Assembly: GCA_027604685.1 (NCBI GenBank) | Contig: JADHYX010000042.1 | Span: 22,427 to 86,426, forward strand | From: Lobulomyces angularis | Taxonomy: Eukaryota > Chytridiomycota > Chytridiomycetes > Lobulomycetales > Lobulomycetaceae | Reading direction: 5' to 3' | Length of the DNA stretch: 64,000 nt | Shown here: piece by piece, positions 23,733-35,088 of the stretch | How the letters are laid out: each line of letters begins with the position of its first letter | Numbering within the stretch: the first letter of the stretch is position 1 | Position numbers and translations under genes: made by a program | The notes under the pieces: generated by a model | Database searches by the model: none | What the model was told of the DNA's origin: nothing | What the model saw: the letters and a program-made list of their open reading frames with translations, nothing else

Positions 23733-24025
23733 CAAGTGGTGACGAAAAAGAAAAGGAAAATCCTAAACAGCGAAAGAAACAAAAGGAAGAGGTATATGTA
23801 AAGTTGAAAAATTAAAAATTTAGCAAATATTTCTATAATGCAACTGATTTGCCTGCACACTCGAAGAATTTAAACCTACTCTTGCAGATTTCCCTTTTCC
23901 TTGAGCTTGCAAGATTTGTTAATCTCATGCATCTCGTGGTATTACTTTTTCAGCCTTTGGTAACTACTCATCAGAACCTCGCTCCATCCGATTCTGAACC
24001 TGCCGCCCCCAGCCCAGGCTACTAG
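23733..24025 (+). CDS. Candidate small protein, C-terminal exons only
   Basis: Two frame-compatible exons: 23733-23791 (charged, GDEKEKENPKQRKKQKEE) and 23888-24025 (hydrophobic helix ISLFLELARFVNLMHLVVLL, then a Pro/Ala-rich end PSDSEPAAPSPGY and TAG at 24023-24025). The second exon is much more GC-rich than its surroundings, which supports coding use. The N-terminal exon is unclear; ATG codons at about 23484 and 23499 with a phase-1 donor near 23512 would fit. It looks like a small single-pass or tail-anchored protein. Family unknown. Confidence 0.35.
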
Positions 24026-25223
24026 AACTCCTGCTGAATTGCACCCTCCTTCCCACGCAGACATATAAATCATACTGCACAGCAGCTTATTCTTTAAGTA
24101 ATTCTTTTTTTGTTTAAGCCACCAAATATTCCAACCATTTTCTTACATTACCTACAAAAATAGTTTTTTGAAATTTTTGCAACATTCAGCATTCCAAAGG
24201 GTCGAACAGGGTTTTGTAGTGTAAGCTTCATTTACCAAAAAACTTTGTTTCCTATGAACTGAACGATCTTTAAATTGGTGAAACTGTAATATTTTTTTGT
24301 AAGAAATTTGGAGAATATCGCGGTTTTGATAGCTCCATAAAATAATACAGCGTTCTTTTTTAATAAATCCTTGTTAATGTCGTAGTGAAGTTCATTTACA
24401 ATATTTTTGATCTTTGTTTCTCTTTTAATTAGATACTTTTTACGGAGTGGTTTTCTTTTTATAACAAGGCTTTCTTATAACTTCATTTACAGCAATTTTT
24501 TTTAAAACAAACATGAAAATAATTCATTAGTCCTTTACAAAGTTTATGAAAGAATTTGTTTAATTAACTGGTCTGAAAAAAATGATCTTTTTTTATTTAA
24601 GAATCAGATGTTATATTTATTTCGTGAATTATTAATGAAAGTTTCCCTTAATAACAAGCAGCATTTTTATAGTTCGCTATGTAATGATTATATTTTTTTT
24701 AAATATTAATTTATTGGTTATTTTTTACAAATAAAAAACATGCATAGGTAATGTGATTAAAAAATTGTAAATAAAAATCACAACAAAGGATTCTTATTTT
24801 TTTATATAATTTACTTAGTAATATTCACCATACACCATATGGATTATATCAACACAGAAAGCACTTTTATAAAACAATTCCTTTGTTGATTAAACTGAAT
24901 CTTAAAATTTTTTTTGTTGTGAATGAAGACATTATGCCGTAAAATCAATAATATTGAACAGAGTGAATGATGCCAGTTCTGATTATAAAAATTTTATAAA
25001 GAATCGATAAATTTTCAATCATTTTTAAAAAATGGCCACATTCTGAAAAAATTCCTGAAAAAACTCTTCTGTACAAAAAAAAGTAAATGAATACAAGGAA
25101 AATGGAAGAGGTAGTCGTACGGTTATATTTAAGAAAAAATGAACCAAAAGTTACCAATCTTGAAAAAGCTCTGTAATAAAATGCGCAAAAAGAACTTTCT
25201 CAGAACACTTACTTCACACTTCA
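24026..25223. other. 1.2 kb intergenic region, no gene seen
   Basis: AT-rich DNA between the candidate small gene and the 3' end of the MMACHC-like gene. No frame with normal coding composition, no tRNA and no repeat family was recognised. Short A/T runs only. Confidence 0.45.
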
Positions 25224-26118
25224 TTACGGTGCATTAAACAGTATTTGCTTATCTTTTGTGTAGTGATAGCTGATCTGCTCCGGGGAGTACTTTATTTCAT
25301 TGATGTTAGTTAAGAACTCTCCTTTTTGTACGATAAAAAATAATTCAAACGGTGTAAAAATCGAAACTATACCCGCAATATTTCTAACTTCAAGCAGTAC
25401 ATCATTTATCTCTGATTTAGTATGCTCTTTTTTCAGCAACTGGTAAAACTTTTCCATTTGTTGCCTTAGTTTAACATCACCTTCAGGAAAAGGATTAATC
25501 TGCGCATCATTGCTGTATTTAAAATCTGGAAGAATAAAGTCAAAAACAATAACTGCTCTTAAGGCTATCCATGGACCAAATTCAGCTAAAGAAGAACTAA
25601 ACACCAAATTCAAATTATAGTTACCATGTACGCATAAATGACAATTTTCATTTAAATAAGCTAATCCACTTAAATGGCATATCTATAAATTACTGATCAA
25701 AAACGCAATTGTAGGTTTCTAACCTTTTGGAAATTAACAAATTTTTCTTTCTTGTCGTCAGGAAATCTAACATCCAATACTGGCAAGTCATTTTTTTTCA
25801 ACTTTTGATGAATTAGTCCAAAACAAAACTCATTAATGGGGTGTTCCTGCATGCTGCTCTTATCCAAGCTTTGTATAAAAGGACCCCAAAGCCTCTTGGT
25901 GTTTCCTAATAAAACGCAATGATTTTTTCCTATGCAATGAGCATAAAAGAAATTCCACTATTTCAATAAAATAAAAGTAAAACAATACCTTTCCCAGGAA
26001 GTAGAGGGAAATCACTTTCTTTCGCGTAGTTGTTGTATACTTCTAGTGGAAAACTTTTAAATAATTCCATTCCTGACATTTTTAAGTCATTCTCAAAATT
26101 TTTTAAATTAATATCCAT
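25224..26118 (-). CDS. MMACHC/CblC-like cobalamin-processing protein
   Basis: Four exons. The N-terminal exon has FPLEVYNNYAKESDFPLLPG, like [20 protein letters not shown] of human MMACHC. Next comes VLLGNTKRLWGPFIQSL, like FLVLSTPAMFDRALKPFL. Taking a 40-nt intron at about 25582-25621 gives CHLCVHAEFGPWIALRAVIV, which aligns without a gap to the human [20 protein letters not shown]. The end has YSPEQISYHYTKD, matching YSEEQKAYF of the family. TAA at 25224-25226. MMACHC binds incoming cobalamin and removes its upper ligand using flavin or glutathione, so the gene implies B12 uptake and a B12-dependent enzyme in this organism. Human-style C-terminal extensions are absent, as in many homologues. 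The ATG lies 36 bp from a divergent small ORF. Confidence 0.75.
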
Positions 26119-26154
26119 ATTTTGATCAAGTTTTTATATTTTTTTTGACAAGAA

Positions 26155-26368
26155 ATGAATGGTTGAAAAAAAAAAAAAAATTTTGAAATATAAAATGTAA
26201 ATTAAATTACTTAAAAAACAATTGATTAAAAATTAAAATTGTTTGACCTTAGATGAGGTATTGGTGGTTAACGACTGCCTATATGTCACTATGGACAAAA
26301 CTGTTGAAGAGCTGTTAGAAACAAGAATCAGATTTGGAGGTTCTGGTGGTTTGGTGGCTGTGGTCTAA
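26155..26368 (+). CDS. Candidate 40-residue microprotein
   Basis: ATGAATG, then an intron with a weak donor (GTTGAA) and an acceptor at 26251-26252, then an exon to TAA at 26366-26368. The product begins MNDEVLVVNDCLYVTMDKTV and ends in a Gly/Val-rich tail, GGSGGLVAVV. Codon composition in exon 2 is clearly coding-like and richer in GC than the flanks. I do not recognise it. It is divergent from MMACHC, with 36 bp between start codons. It could also be the terminal exon of a longer gene. Confidence 0.35.
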
Positions 26369-26599
26369 TATGAATTGTTGAAACAGTTTTAAGTTTCAAA
26401 ATGAAGTTTTTTATTAATTCTTTCCTTCCAAATACCGACAAAATTAACTTGAACAGAATGTTTGAGCTGAGTTTAAAAAAAAATTTTCACCTACATTTTA
26501 AAAAAAGTTTAAAAAAGTTAGGGTAAGTGATAAGAATAAAAATAATTAATTTTTTACTTTTATTTATTTAATTAAAAAGTGCAAGGAGTTGTTATTGGG

Positions 26600-29052
26600 A
26601 TGTACTCTAAAAGAATTTTAAAAAAGTCTTTTTCAAAATTTTTCTTTGTTTTTCTGACTTTGATATATATAGTTGTAGTTTTTTTTAAGAAGGATCATTT
26701 TTTTTTCAATGCCTTTCCTGTTCAAATCAAAAGTGAGCAGTTAAGTAGGAGAAATTTGGATGAAAATAAATCTTCTGCATCTTACCACGCTGTTGCGCCT
26801 TTTGAAGAATCAGACACAGTTGAGGATAACGAAAAAAAAGTTGATGGTGCTCAGTACGCAATAATATATTTTTTACCTAATTCGGATTCCGCTTTTGAGG
26901 TTTCAACTCTAACATCTTCTTTGTGTAATTCTATTCGGTTTCTTTTCCAAAACTTCAACAATGATGCAAAATATCCGTAAAAAAAATTTTATTTTATAAA
27001 TCTTTTTTAATTGTTTTTTATTAATTAGTGTTTATATTTTTATGGAGAATTTTACAAAGGACAGCAAAGCTAATGTTTTGTTAGATTTAACGTATGAAAC
27101 CTCAAGCAATGGCGAGATTATGCAAATGGATTTGATAAAATTTTTTCCTATTGATGTTAATTATCCAAAAGAGTTAAATAAATTTAAGGATGCTATAATA
27201 CCAATATATAAAAAAGATCACCCTAGACAAAATCATTTAAACTTAATATCTTTCAGTTCCCTACTAATGGTAAATAATTATATGTAATACGTTTATGTAA
27301 TTACATTCTTAGAATCCCATTTTAGATGGAGTAGAGTTTGTTTTACATTTGGGGTATAATATCAGTATCACAAGCCCACTAAAATATGATCCCTTTGAAG
27401 TCATGAAAGCTTCCGATTACAAATATGGTTATCGAGCCCAGAGTTTTGCAAAATACGATGAAATTACTCTTTTGTGGGATTTCGCTGAGCAGAGATTTGA
27501 TCAAGAAGGTCAAGTTCAGTTTGCAAAAAACGGTTTTAAAGTTCCAGAAAAAAAAAAAAAAATGACAGCTAGTATCTTAACCTATGACACAAGAATGGAG
27601 CTTTTACATTTACCAACATTTCGTACCGTACTTAACAGTGAATTCAAATCAGAGATTTTTAAAGGTATAATTCTAAGGAAATAAAAATTTTACAATATTA
27701 TTATTCAAGGCATCTATGAATACAATTGGAACCCGAATGCAATACGTTGGTTAATTGTTCAGCACTCTCTTGATGTACAATCAAAAGTCATGAAGTTTTG
27801 TGATATAGAACTTCAATTCGGTAATGAAGTACTTCAAAGAAGCTGTGAGGTGTCTGATAAGTTAATTTTAAACTCTCCAAAGTACGTTACTAAGAAGCTT
27901 GAAAAAGTGAAGGAGGTTGTTACTCCAGTAAAAATTGACATTGAAGGATCTGCAAATGAAAAATCTGGATTCAGTGATTGGGCAAATGTGGAAAAACGAA
28001 ACGGTGAGATTAGGGCAGCTGAGGAAAAATTAAATGATCAAATCGGTGAAGGGGTTGGAATAGATAATATTTTACAAAGAGGTAGATTAAACCAAGTTGA
28101 TATTTCGGAGCTTGCTAGACAACATAATGAAGAGTTGTTACGAGAGGATTCGGTCAAAGATCGCTTCGGAATTGAAAAAAAAAATGTACATGCAGCATCC
28201 GCTGAAAGGCAAGAAAAGAAAAACATTATTATAAACTCTCCTACTATTCGACGACGTGGTCGATTTGAAAAAGTAAAATTGGAGGAAAAGACTATTAAGG
28301 ATATCCAAGATAATAATCAAATTAATGATTTTCAAGGAGATGGATCTATGCTATTTTTGAACGAAAATTCAAGCAATGTAAATTCAAAAAATGTAGTGCC
28401 AAAAACTAATTTAAATGTTGTATCTAAAAATGAAAAAGAAATTGTTAAAGACGAGGAGATGGGATTGACGATCAGTGAAATTTTGAATGAAAATTCTAAA
28501 AAAATCGAAGTGGACTTAAACGATAGTTCTCCAAATTTTCAAAATGTAGTTGATAGTTTTCCGAAGAACCTTGTTTCATACAACAAAAACGAGCAATTAC
28601 AAAAGGTAGCAGAGTACAATCGAGATAATTTAAAAATGACGTTTGTAGATAGATTGAATCCCGACCAGCTTAATATTGTACCTCCCCAGAAAAAAGGTGA
28701 TATTATTAACATCAAAATAGATGAGTTGGAATCATGGAAATTTAATAAAAATAATGTATTAAGTGGTTTAACTGACGATCCTGATGTTATCAATGCTGTA
28801 GAAGGAGAAAGTTGGGACAACAATTCAAAAGTAGAATTTGGAAGGAAACCAGTCTTTGAAAAATTTTCCTCTGAAGATGAAAATTTAAAAAGTAACAATG
28901 AGTTGGAAATAGATGTTGCTGCACCATTATTAGAGGCTGTTATAGACAACAATTTTAAAGTAAATCAAATTATACCTAAACAAAAAAATGCAATGCATCC
29001 TATAAATTATTTGGACAGAGAAAACCGATTATTGAATGAAGATATTGTTTGA
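26600..29052 (+). CDS. Divergent GT15 (KRE2/MNT1)-like type II membrane protein with long acidic tail
   Basis: Four exons. The start at 26600 gives a short basic cytosolic tail (MYSKRILKKSFSK) and a signal anchor (FFFVFLTLIYIVVVFF), the topology of Golgi glycosyltransferases. The lumenal part contains LKYDPFEVMKASDYKYGYRA and EITLLWDFAEQRF, close to the YDPFxxM..NKTYGF and ETIPTLW motifs of fungal alpha-1,2-mannosyltransferases. The Arg-Val-Glu-Pro element before YDPF and the Arg-Trp-Gly-Asp element near the end of the catalytic domain are not evident, so activity is uncertain. From about residue 330 there is a roughly 400-residue Asn/Glu/Lys-rich, probably disordered tail ending at TGA 29050-29052, which family members normally lack. 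Likely Golgi; substrate unknown. Confidence 0.6.
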
Positions 29053-29253
29053 AATACGCTGAACCAAATCTTTTTTTTTCACTTTCATTTGCTTGTAATT
29101 TTAGATTTTTTTAATATTAAAATAAAAAGAAAATTGATATAGATTATTAATACAAATAATAAAAAAAGAATTAAGAATGCCTGCTTTTAATATTTTCACT
29201 TAATAAATTATTATCTTTTCTACTTCTAATTTTTTTTTTTTTTTTAAAAAAAA

Positions 29254-30912
29254 TTATTTTTCTGTTGTAATGATATGTTGATCTCTGAGTGGTACTCTTT
29301 TAACACTGCCGGGTTTCGAGTGTTTTCTAACATTTTCTTGCTTGCGTTTTATGCTTTCAGTTTGAATTCGCTTTACTGAGGCTGCCTTTTTAATAGCCTT
29401 TGGTACTTTTCGTTGCTTTGATATTCTATTAATTTCCGGCATATGTTTATATCTTTCTTTTAAAGCTGTAGTATAATTTAACGAAGCTTTTTCTCGATGA
29501 TTTTTCTATTTTATTTTTAATTATTTCAATAACAAGTAGAAATTGATGTAATACCGTCCCAATCTTTTCGTTACTGTTATTTTTCCATAATCTAATATTA
29601 CCATCATCAGATCCAGATAAAACGAATTTACTATCCATACTATATTTTACACAGAAAATTCTAGATAAAATTTTAAATTAAAAAACGTTCCAGATTAAAA
29701 AAAAACCTCTGCATTCGCTTTGTATGGTAAACATCTCTACTGTGTCCTTCTCGTGAATTAAAAATGCGAATAGTTTTATCATAACCACCTGTTACAATTT
29801 CCTGCCCAGTAGGGGAATAATCTAAATCTAAAACAGCAGAAACATGGTCTTTTAAAATATTAATAGATCTCTTTAAATTTCTCATATCAAATGTATAGCA
29901 ATTGTGATTTTCATTAGCAACAGTGAAATTAAACGCTTCCATTGGATTCCAAGATATTGCATTTGAACGCATCTATCATAAAGCAATAAATAATATAAAA
30001 ATTTTAATTAAGAACCTCCATTATAACTTTGGAAATCGGGGAAGAAGTTCTTAGATCATACAAAATGATTGTTCTATCAGAGCCAGTGCTGGCTAATATT
30101 GAAGTTTCAGTTTGGTTCATTTTTACAGTTGTAATGGTATCAGCTCCCCACGATAATGCTTGGATGGGGTCTGCTCTTTCGTGATCCCATAAATCTATTT
30201 GCGTGCTTGATGTTACGAACCATGGTTTGTTACGATGGTGATCAATTCCACTATAAATAGTTAAGTAAAAACCATTAAAATAATACTTTTACCTGAAAGC
30301 ATTCTTGGCAGCGTAAGTATTTAAAGGTTTATTTTCTTTAAAATCCCACAACTTAACTGTTTTATCATCTCCTACAGAAAAAAAGTTATTTCCAAACGGT
30401 ACTGCACACATTCCTCTAACAAAACCTATGATTTTTTTAAAAATTAAAAAAAGTTTTTGGAAACATAGGCATATTTTTTTTTTTATACCCTGATGACCAG
30501 TAGTTTTCCAAACAGTTTGTTTTGTAGCTAAATTCCAGTACCTGATTTCACCGTCACCTTAGAGAAATAGTTTCAGCCAAATAAAAATTGATGCACTACT
30601 TACCACTTCCGCTTAATAAAGCAGTTAAGTCAGTGGGATGTTTGGCCAAACTATAAACGCCATCAATATGTCCTTCTAATGAATCAATAAATGGAGCTGC
30701 AAACAGTCTCTCTAACTTTGTAGCATTTAAAGCCCTAGTATATTCTCGTGCTCTTTCAAACGGATGTAACTCCGGATTTAAATTTCGGTGAGTTTTTGAT
30801 ATGTCATTTATTCTCTCCTTTAATGTAATGTCCTCTTCTCGTGAAATTACAGATATTTTCTATCGGATGAGTAAAGGTTGATAAAAAAAATAAGTCAACG
30901 AAGTTTTACCAT
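29254..30912 (-). CDS. SOF1: SOF1/DCAF13 WD40 protein of the U3 snoRNP
   Basis: First coding exon is just ATG (30910-30912). After one intron the frame reads RNLNPELHPFERAREYTRAL, the hallmark N-terminus of Sof1/DCAF13. WD40 blades follow, including GSGDGEIRYWNLA, SVGDDKTVKLWDF, ASTGSDRTIILYDLR, MRSNAISWNPMEAFNFTVAN, GGYDKTIRIFN and SGSDDGNIRLWKN. The C-terminal Sof1 domain has HMPEINRISKQRKVPKAIKK and a Lys/Arg-rich end. TAA at 29254-29256. Sof1 is part of the small-subunit processome needed for 18S rRNA maturation in the nucleolus. Length is about that of yeast Sof1. Confidence 0.93.
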
Positions 30913-31526
30913 TATAAAAATTATGTAGATATTAATTTGAAAAAATACAATATGAAAGTTACAAAAAGGATAACAGAAAAAAATATTAAGAATACAAAAG
31001 AAATTGGTATATTTTGAACANNNNNNNNNNAAAAAAAAAAAAAAAAAAAAAGAAGAATAAGTAAAATAAAAAGATTTAAATTAAATCATCTTGGCAACAG
31101 ATGATACCAATTATCATTTTGCCAGGCTTTTTTTTTTTTACAATATCTTTTTTTTGAATATTACTTTCCATTTTTAATAATTTAGCAAAATTATTTTTTG
31201 AACCAACTTTTACAGATAGTAGTCAAAAAAATTTTAATTTTTTATTTGAATGCTGCATTATCGTAAAAGCTACAATTAAACCACCATAGCTAGTTTTATC
31301 TAATTTTGATGCAACTTTTAGACAACTTTATTAAAATCCCTTAAGTTTTTCATGCAAAGATTTATAAAGTATTTTTTTTTTATTCAGCATAAAATTTTAG
31401 CGTAAGATGAATCAAACGAAAATGATTTAATTTAATATATTGCAAAAGCTTATTTTATTGGTGTTTTAAGAAAAGATAGGTCGGAGTTTAAAAAATTATT
31501 AAATTTTAGTAGTATACATCTAAAAA
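30913..31526. other. Divergent intergenic region with assembly gap
   Basis: AT-rich DNA between SOF1 and the NEK-type kinase. It includes a 10-N assembly gap at 31021-31030 next to a polyA tract. No gene recognised. Confidence 0.5.
31021..31030. other. Run of 10 N (sequence gap)
   Basis: Ten unknown bases flanked by polyA sequence, most likely a scaffold join or unresolved homopolymer. True gap length is unknown. Confidence 0.99.
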
Positions 31527-32964
31527 ATGAGCTCCGTTGATGTATGGAGTATTTACAAAAAAGTAAAAGTTGTTGGCAGAGGAGGTTAGTGAAATAAAAG
31601 TCAACTTATCTTCCTTTCTCTAACCATCTTACAAAAAAAATATTTATTAAATAAAAGAAAAATTTGAAATCAACTCTCTTTATACTTTTTTATTTTTGTT
31701 TTTTTGTTTTAGCATTCGGGTACCTAATAATTTATGTTCTAACGAAAATTCATATTTTTGTAAATTTAGCTCTGCAATTTTATGTCGAAGAAAAAACAAC
31801 ACCACCTTAGTTGTCATAAAAGAGTATACAAGCAAAAAATACTTAGTTTATAAAAAATATCTTAAAACATTTTAGTTTAATTCATTAAATTTATCTTTGA
31901 AACAAGGCTGTTTGCAGACATGACGGATGAGGACAGAACAACTTCAGTTTCAGAAATTCAAGTATTGTCGATGCTAAGGCATCCAAATATAATAGGTTTA
32001 ATTTAATTTCTTTTATTTTACTTAAATATAAAATAAAATAGCATACTACGACTCTTTTATTGCAAAGGAAGGATTAGAACAAAAGGGTTCTTTACACGGA
32101 ACTTTAATGATAGTTATGGAGGTAATAACTGAAATTTTAAATGATGTTAATATGAAAAATTTGTACATTTAAAAGTATGCAGATGCAGGAACTCTTGACG
32201 ATTTTATAAAGTTGCAAAAAAAGTCTCTGCCTGAGGAGGAGATCTTAAATATGTTTAGTCAGATTTGCTTAGGGTTGCATCATGTTCATTCACAAAATGT
32301 AGGTATTTTCATAAATGCTTTAAAAATTTACTTGATACGTTTTCTTTTTTAGACATTACATCGAGATTTAAGTAAAAAAAAATTATTTTTTTAATTAATT
32401 AAAAGAACATAAAATTTTGTGCAGAGACTTCCAACATTTTAATTTCTGGAACTGGAAGATCAAAAGTTTTAAAAATTGGAGATTTTGGAATTTCCAAGGT
32501 TATGACAAATTCGGTTGCCAAATCTGTAGGAACTTATTGCCCTATTTTAAAGAAAAATTAAAAATTAAAAGTTGGTAGGTACACCTTCATATTTATCACC
32601 AGAGTTATGCGAAGGAAAACCATACGATGATAAATCAGATATATGGGCATTGGGTTGCATTCTATATGAAATGACAATGTTAAGAAAAATTTTTGAAGGA
32701 ACCAACTTACCCAGTTTGGTTTTAAAAATTATGAAAGGAGTATATGATCCAATTCCTGCACACTACAGGTACAAAAATACATTTAATCAACAATAAAAAA
32801 TTGACTATTACAGTCAAGATCTACGAGAACTAATAGGTTGGATGTGTAGGCTTGACCCTGAAAAGAGACCACAAATGAGGGATTTGGTTGCCACTTCTCA
32901 ATTGCAACAACATTTGATTGAAGCACAGATTTCCATTGGGAGAGTTGATTCTATGTGGTCTTAA
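31527..32964 (+). CDS. NEK8/NEK9-type protein kinase, kinase domain only
   Basis: Multi-exon kinase starting MSSVDVWSIYKKVKVVGRGA. Glycine loop GRGAFG, VAIK-type lysine VVIKE, catalytic loop HRDLKTSN, GDFGIS, and activation segment VGTPSYLSPELCEGKPYDDK, followed by SDIWALGCILYEM and NLPSLVLKIMKGVYDPI. These are nearly identical to NEK8 subfamily motifs (human VGTPCYISPELCEGKPYNQK). It ends soon after the kinase fold (TAA 32962-32964), so the RCC1-repeat tail of NEK8/NEK9 is missing. NEK8-type kinases act in cilium or flagellum assembly and the cell cycle; a flagellar or mitotic role is inferred. Introns split several motifs, for example HRDL/K. Confidence 0.88.
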
Positions 32965-33133
32965 TTTTTTTTACAAATTTTTTTAAAAGTGTACATTAGA
33001 TAGAAATTAATTTAAATATGACATATTTCTTGGATCTTTGAGAAGCTCCTATGACAATTACATTTTACAATACATTTTTAATAAAAAAAAAAATTTAAAA
33101 ATATAAAAATTTTCTAAATATTCACATTAAAGG

Positions 33134-34416
33134 CAATGGTTCCATATTATTATTTACCATCTCAGAGTACGTCAATAGCCTTAATAGGTATTTTTTTTGC
33201 ATACTTCTTCTTAACCGTAAAAAGGCATAACTGTTTTTAGTCTGCCATCCTTTGTTAGTGTAAATTACAAACAACTAGGTTCGTTTTTGTTTTAACTACT
33301 AAGATGTGAATTTCGATCTACATTTCATGTATAACTATTATTCTCTTAGGACTCTCTTTTCCACCGCTGTCCAAGTTAAAGGCAAGGTTTTTTTTTTTTT
33401 TTTTTATAATTCTAAGTTGCATCATGAGTTCAATTATTTTTTAATATCGTTGTTAAATTTTTCTCTATTACTTTTTTACTAATTTTATATTAAACAAACA
33501 TAAAAACATTAGTTGGCAAGAAATTTCAATTTCATTTACCAAGCAAATTTCAAAAATTTTAGAATCATTTCACCTGTATACACAATAATTACACATTCTT
33601 TTCATCATATTAGTGCAGCGCATTTTTTTGGTAATGTTTATTCAATAGTTTCCAGTGGATCTGCATTAGACTTAGGTTAGCTTTTTCACCAAAAAATACA
33701 AACAATATTTTTATGTATATGTTTATAGTTAATGTTTTTTTTATTAATAATTCTTTTGATTAAGGCTTTTTTAAAACTAGCATTTTGTATGTTGGAGGAG
33801 TTGTAGCAGGAGTTGTTTCTCATGTTCTGGAAACAGTGTTAAGAGGAAGAAAATCTATTGTTGATACAACAGCTTTAAATTCTTTAAAACAGTTGTTCTC
33901 ATCGAGTCAACCAGCAACCCAGATTGTTGATAATGTATTTGAAAAAATTGCAACCTACAATCAGCCTGGTGAGTTATATCTATTAAAGAAAGCTTTCTAA
34001 AAATATGTTAGTATACGCTTTAATGGGATCTTCAGCAGGTGCCTACTCTTTTTTAGGGGCAGAAATCTTTATTTTAATGAAAGAAATATACTTCACGCAT
34101 GAACACTTAAAAAGGTCAACTTATTATAATACTTCAATGAGAGCAAAAGAAAAGCAGAGGTTTTTTTCATTGATTTGTTCATGCTTCTTAAAATCTGCTT
34201 CGTTAATTTTTCAGTTTTACACTTTAATTTCTCCAAATTTTAATAAACGTACAAATTTTCTTGATTTAAATTTAAGCGATCAATACACGATTGGTTATTC
34301 AAGGTAATTTTAATATTATTTTCTAATGAAACTAAAATTATTTCTAAAATTGTAGTCATATAGGAGGATTTATATTTGGATTTGGAATAATGAAATTTTT
34401 TGATTATTACAGCTGA
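33134..34416 (+). CDS. Rhomboid-family intramembrane serine protease
   Basis: Several exons encode a multi-pass protein with the three rhomboid signatures: HxxxxHxxxN in HHISAAHFFGN, the nucleophile motif GxSxG in LMGSSAGAYSFLGAE, and the catalytic His in SSHIGGFIFGFG. Serine protease activity inside the membrane is therefore expected. Between the first and second signature lies a longer hydrophilic insert (RGRKSIVDTTALNSLKQL). Stop TGA at 34414-34416. The start is uncertain: ATG at 33134 gives MVPYYYLPSQSTSIALI, but its join to the next exon (33241 on) does not keep the frame by any obvious donor. Compartment (mitochondrial or secretory) cannot be told from the sequence. Confidence 0.75.
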
Positions 34417-35088
34417 AGTGACATTCTTGTTTTATAGATCTTTATCCATATTTTAAAAGTGAAAATATTATCTACATTAATTTTTTTTGAATAAATAAAA
34501 AGAGGAAGTTCAAAGATAGAAAGTTTTTTGTACTTTCAGTATAGGAATTTTTCATATTATTTTCATCTAAAAAAAAAAGATTTTGCCTAAAAAAGCATTG
34601 TTTACCATTGTCATCATATGATTCATAGTGCCCAAAGTGGAGGTCAACACCACTCCCTTGTACTGTCCTTGTGGAGGATTTTCAATACAAAATATTTATA
34701 ATTTAAGAGAACTCATTAATGAAGCGTTTTGCACATAGGTTCATATTAGTTTTACTCCATTGAACTGTACATATGTGGCCCTTGAATATTATTTGATAAT
34801 ATTCAGTTGAAATAAAAAAATTTATTGCTGATGAAATAAGACTCATCAGACCCAAAATTCAGTCAAATTTTGCTAAATTTTGTGTACACAGGCTCTTTTT
34901 TAAAAAGGAAGCTTCTAATTTGCAGGAGCATCCCCACCTGAAGTTGAACCCTCAAAAAGCTGCTTAAAAATATTTTCTAAACATGAAAAAAAGATTAAAA
35001 AAAAAAAAAAAGTATCCTGTTTTAGTTTTGAAACTTCAATAAAAGATCTCGTACAATATTATATACCTCTTTGTTTTTTATTAAAAAG
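34417..35088. other. Intergenic region with a cluster of hairpins
   Basis: Contains three perfect inverted repeats: AGTGG/CCACT (34636-34640, 34650-34654), a 9-bp stem (34783-34791 with 34797-34805) and CTGATGA/TCATCAG (34828-34834 with 34843-34849). No coding frame. It could be an unannotated structured RNA or 3' processing sequence. No known snRNA or snoRNA consensus is convincing. Confidence 0.35.

Noticed and set aside
23939..23953. A 15-nt GT...AG stretch inside the small candidate exon
   Set aside because: Too short to be spliced and it is in frame, so it reads as coding (VLLFQ).
24945..25157. 70-codon minus frame downstream of MMACHC
   Set aside because: Low-complexity Phe/Tyr-rich translation of AT-rich DNA, no splice logic.
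28539..28952. 137-codon antisense frame in the acidic tail of the GT15-like gene
   Set aside because: Shadow of the Asn/Glu-rich coding exon on the other strand.
34828..34950. C/D box snoRNA
   Set aside because: A TGATGA and a distant CTGA exist, but spacing is about 107 nt with no terminal stem, so not supported.
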